Part shown: positions 6,602 to 6,768 of the stretch, piece by piece
How positions within the stretch are numbered: position 1 is the stretch's first letter
Layout of the letters: each line of letters starts with the position of its first letter
Assembly (NCBI GenBank): GCA_025964465.1
Contig: JAOPYS010000440.1
Location: forward strand, 1-6,768
Direction of reading: 5' to 3'
Length of the DNA stretch: 6,768 nt
From: Thermoleophilia bacterium
Lineage (GTDB): Bacteria > Actinomycetota > Thermoleophilia > Gaiellales > SKUG01
Made by a program: the position numbers and the translations under genes
Notes under the pieces: generated by a model
Seen by the model: the letters and a program-made list of their open reading frames with translations, nothing else
What the model was told of the DNA's origin: nothing
The model's database searches: none

Positions 6602-6634
6602 TTCGATGGCCTCGGCCACCGTGGGGGCGCATGC

Positions 6635-6664
6635 GGCCGCGAGCGTGGCCGCAACCGGCCGCAA
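6635..6664 (+). repeat. three short GGCCGCrA direct repeats
   Basis: GGCCGCGA (6635-6642), GGCCGCAA (6647-6654) and GGCCGCAA (6657-6664) repeat at 12- and 10-base intervals, about one helical turn. The third copy overlaps an inverted repeat, GCCGCA (6658-6663) with TGCGGC (6671-6676). They may be protein-binding half-sites or simple GC-rich coincidence. Confidence 0.35.
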
Positions 6665-6686
6665 GCTTCATGCGGCGTTCGCAAAC

Positions 6687-6712
6687 CAATCCGTAGGGTA
6701 GTGACAATCCGT
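6687..6712 (+). promoter_or_regulatory. candidate -10 box inside a CAATCCGT direct repeat
   Basis: CAATCCGT occurs twice (6687-6694 and 6705-6712), 18 bases apart. Between and overlapping them lies TAGGGT (6694-6699), which fits the TAnnnT -10 pattern. A plus-strand start site would fall near 6706-6708 and produce a transcript running off the window. No -35 is clear. Confidence 0.3.
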
Positions 6713-6745
6713 CTCGGAACCGTCTGGGACGTGGTGTGGGATCCG

Positions 6746-6758
6746 GTACATCGTGTAC
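6746..6758. promoter_or_regulatory. palindromic operator-like site GTACA-N3-TGTAC
   Basis: GTACA-TCG-TGTAC is a perfect 5+3+5 inverted repeat in the lower-GC edge region. It overlaps TACTGT (6756-6761), another TAnnnT box, so a bound repressor would block transcription to the right. Spaced GTACA/TGTAC half-sites are common in TetR-family operators; assigning a family here is inference. An outer pair GTCTGGGAC (6722-6730) and GTCCCGGAC (6760-6768) also matches in 8 of 9 positions. Confidence 0.45.
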
Positions 6759-6768
6759 TGTCCCGGAC

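Larger units (their letters stand above)
6558..6768. other. intergenic region after the GH31 gene
   Basis: I find no supportable gene in these 211 bases. Its first part is GC-rich, with a hairpin and GGCCGC repeats. From about 6661 to the edge GC falls to 63 of 108 bases by my count, unlike the neighbouring genes, which suits a promoter region. A frame open from GTG 6701 to the edge has mixed third positions and no ribosome-binding site, so I do not call it coding. Confidence 0.6.

Noticed and set aside
6320..6664. Possible small minus-strand gene beginning near 6664
   Set aside because: Most of it lies antisense to the conserved GH31 C-terminal domain, with no ribosome-binding site and no recognisable motif.
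6701..6768. Partial plus-strand gene starting at GTG 6701
   Set aside because: The frame is open to the edge but third positions are far less G/C-biased than in the other genes, there is no spaced Shine-Dalgarno, and it runs through the palindromic site. A promoter reading fits better.
1..6768. Mobile elements, CRISPR arrays, tRNA or rRNA genes, toxin-antitoxin or defence systems
   Set aside because: On reading both strands I found no transposase or integrase motifs, no regularly spaced repeats, no RNA-gene-like sequences and no paired small genes of those kinds.

Overview
The window is very GC-rich (well above 70% in the genes, with third codon positions almost always G or C). Gene ends overlap by 1, 4 or 14 bases, and two genes look leaderless, with a TAnnnT -10 box a few bases before the start codon. 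This suggests a high-GC actinobacterium. The sequence does not let me place it in a class (Actinomycetes, Thermoleophilia, Nitriliruptoria and Acidimicrobiia all remain possible).

Layout. (1) Positions 1-2616, plus strand: a translationally coupled run of three genes. These are the last 36 codons of an unidentified gene, an FAD-linked oxidase of the alkyl-dihydroxyacetonephosphate synthase (AGPS) type (113-1888), and an AlkA/MAG-type DNA-3-methyladenine glycosylase (1885-2616). The junctions are TGATG and GTGA overlaps. (2) Positions 2603-4268, minus strand: an FAD-dependent amine/amino-acid oxidoreductase of the DAO family (2985-4268), followed after a 55-base hairpin-rich gap by a 108-residue unidentified protein (2603-2929) whose end overlaps the glycosylase gene tail to tail. 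(3) Positions 4269-4331: a 63-base divergent promoter region. Both flanking genes have a TAGGyT box exactly 8 bases before the ATG, and an 18-base perfect palindrome lies between the boxes. (4) Positions 4332-6557, plus strand: a complete 741-residue family 31 glycoside hydrolase (alpha-glucosidase type) with nucleophile and acid/base aspartates in place. (5) Positions 6558-6768: no gene. It holds a hairpin after the hydrolase, short GGCCGC repeats, then a stretch of lower GC with a palindromic operator-like site at the window edge, probably the promoter of a gene beyond it.

How they fit together. The plus-strand run joins a lipid- or hydroxyacid-type flavoenzyme with base-excision repair of alkylated DNA. 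I see no known pathway that demands this pairing; co-transcription is the supported statement. The divergent pair (flavin oxidase and alpha-glucosidase) may share a regulator through the palindrome. I see no phage, transposon, CRISPR, RNA gene or recognisable defence system here. The window reads as ordinary chromosome, with its most interesting signals in the two regulatory regions.
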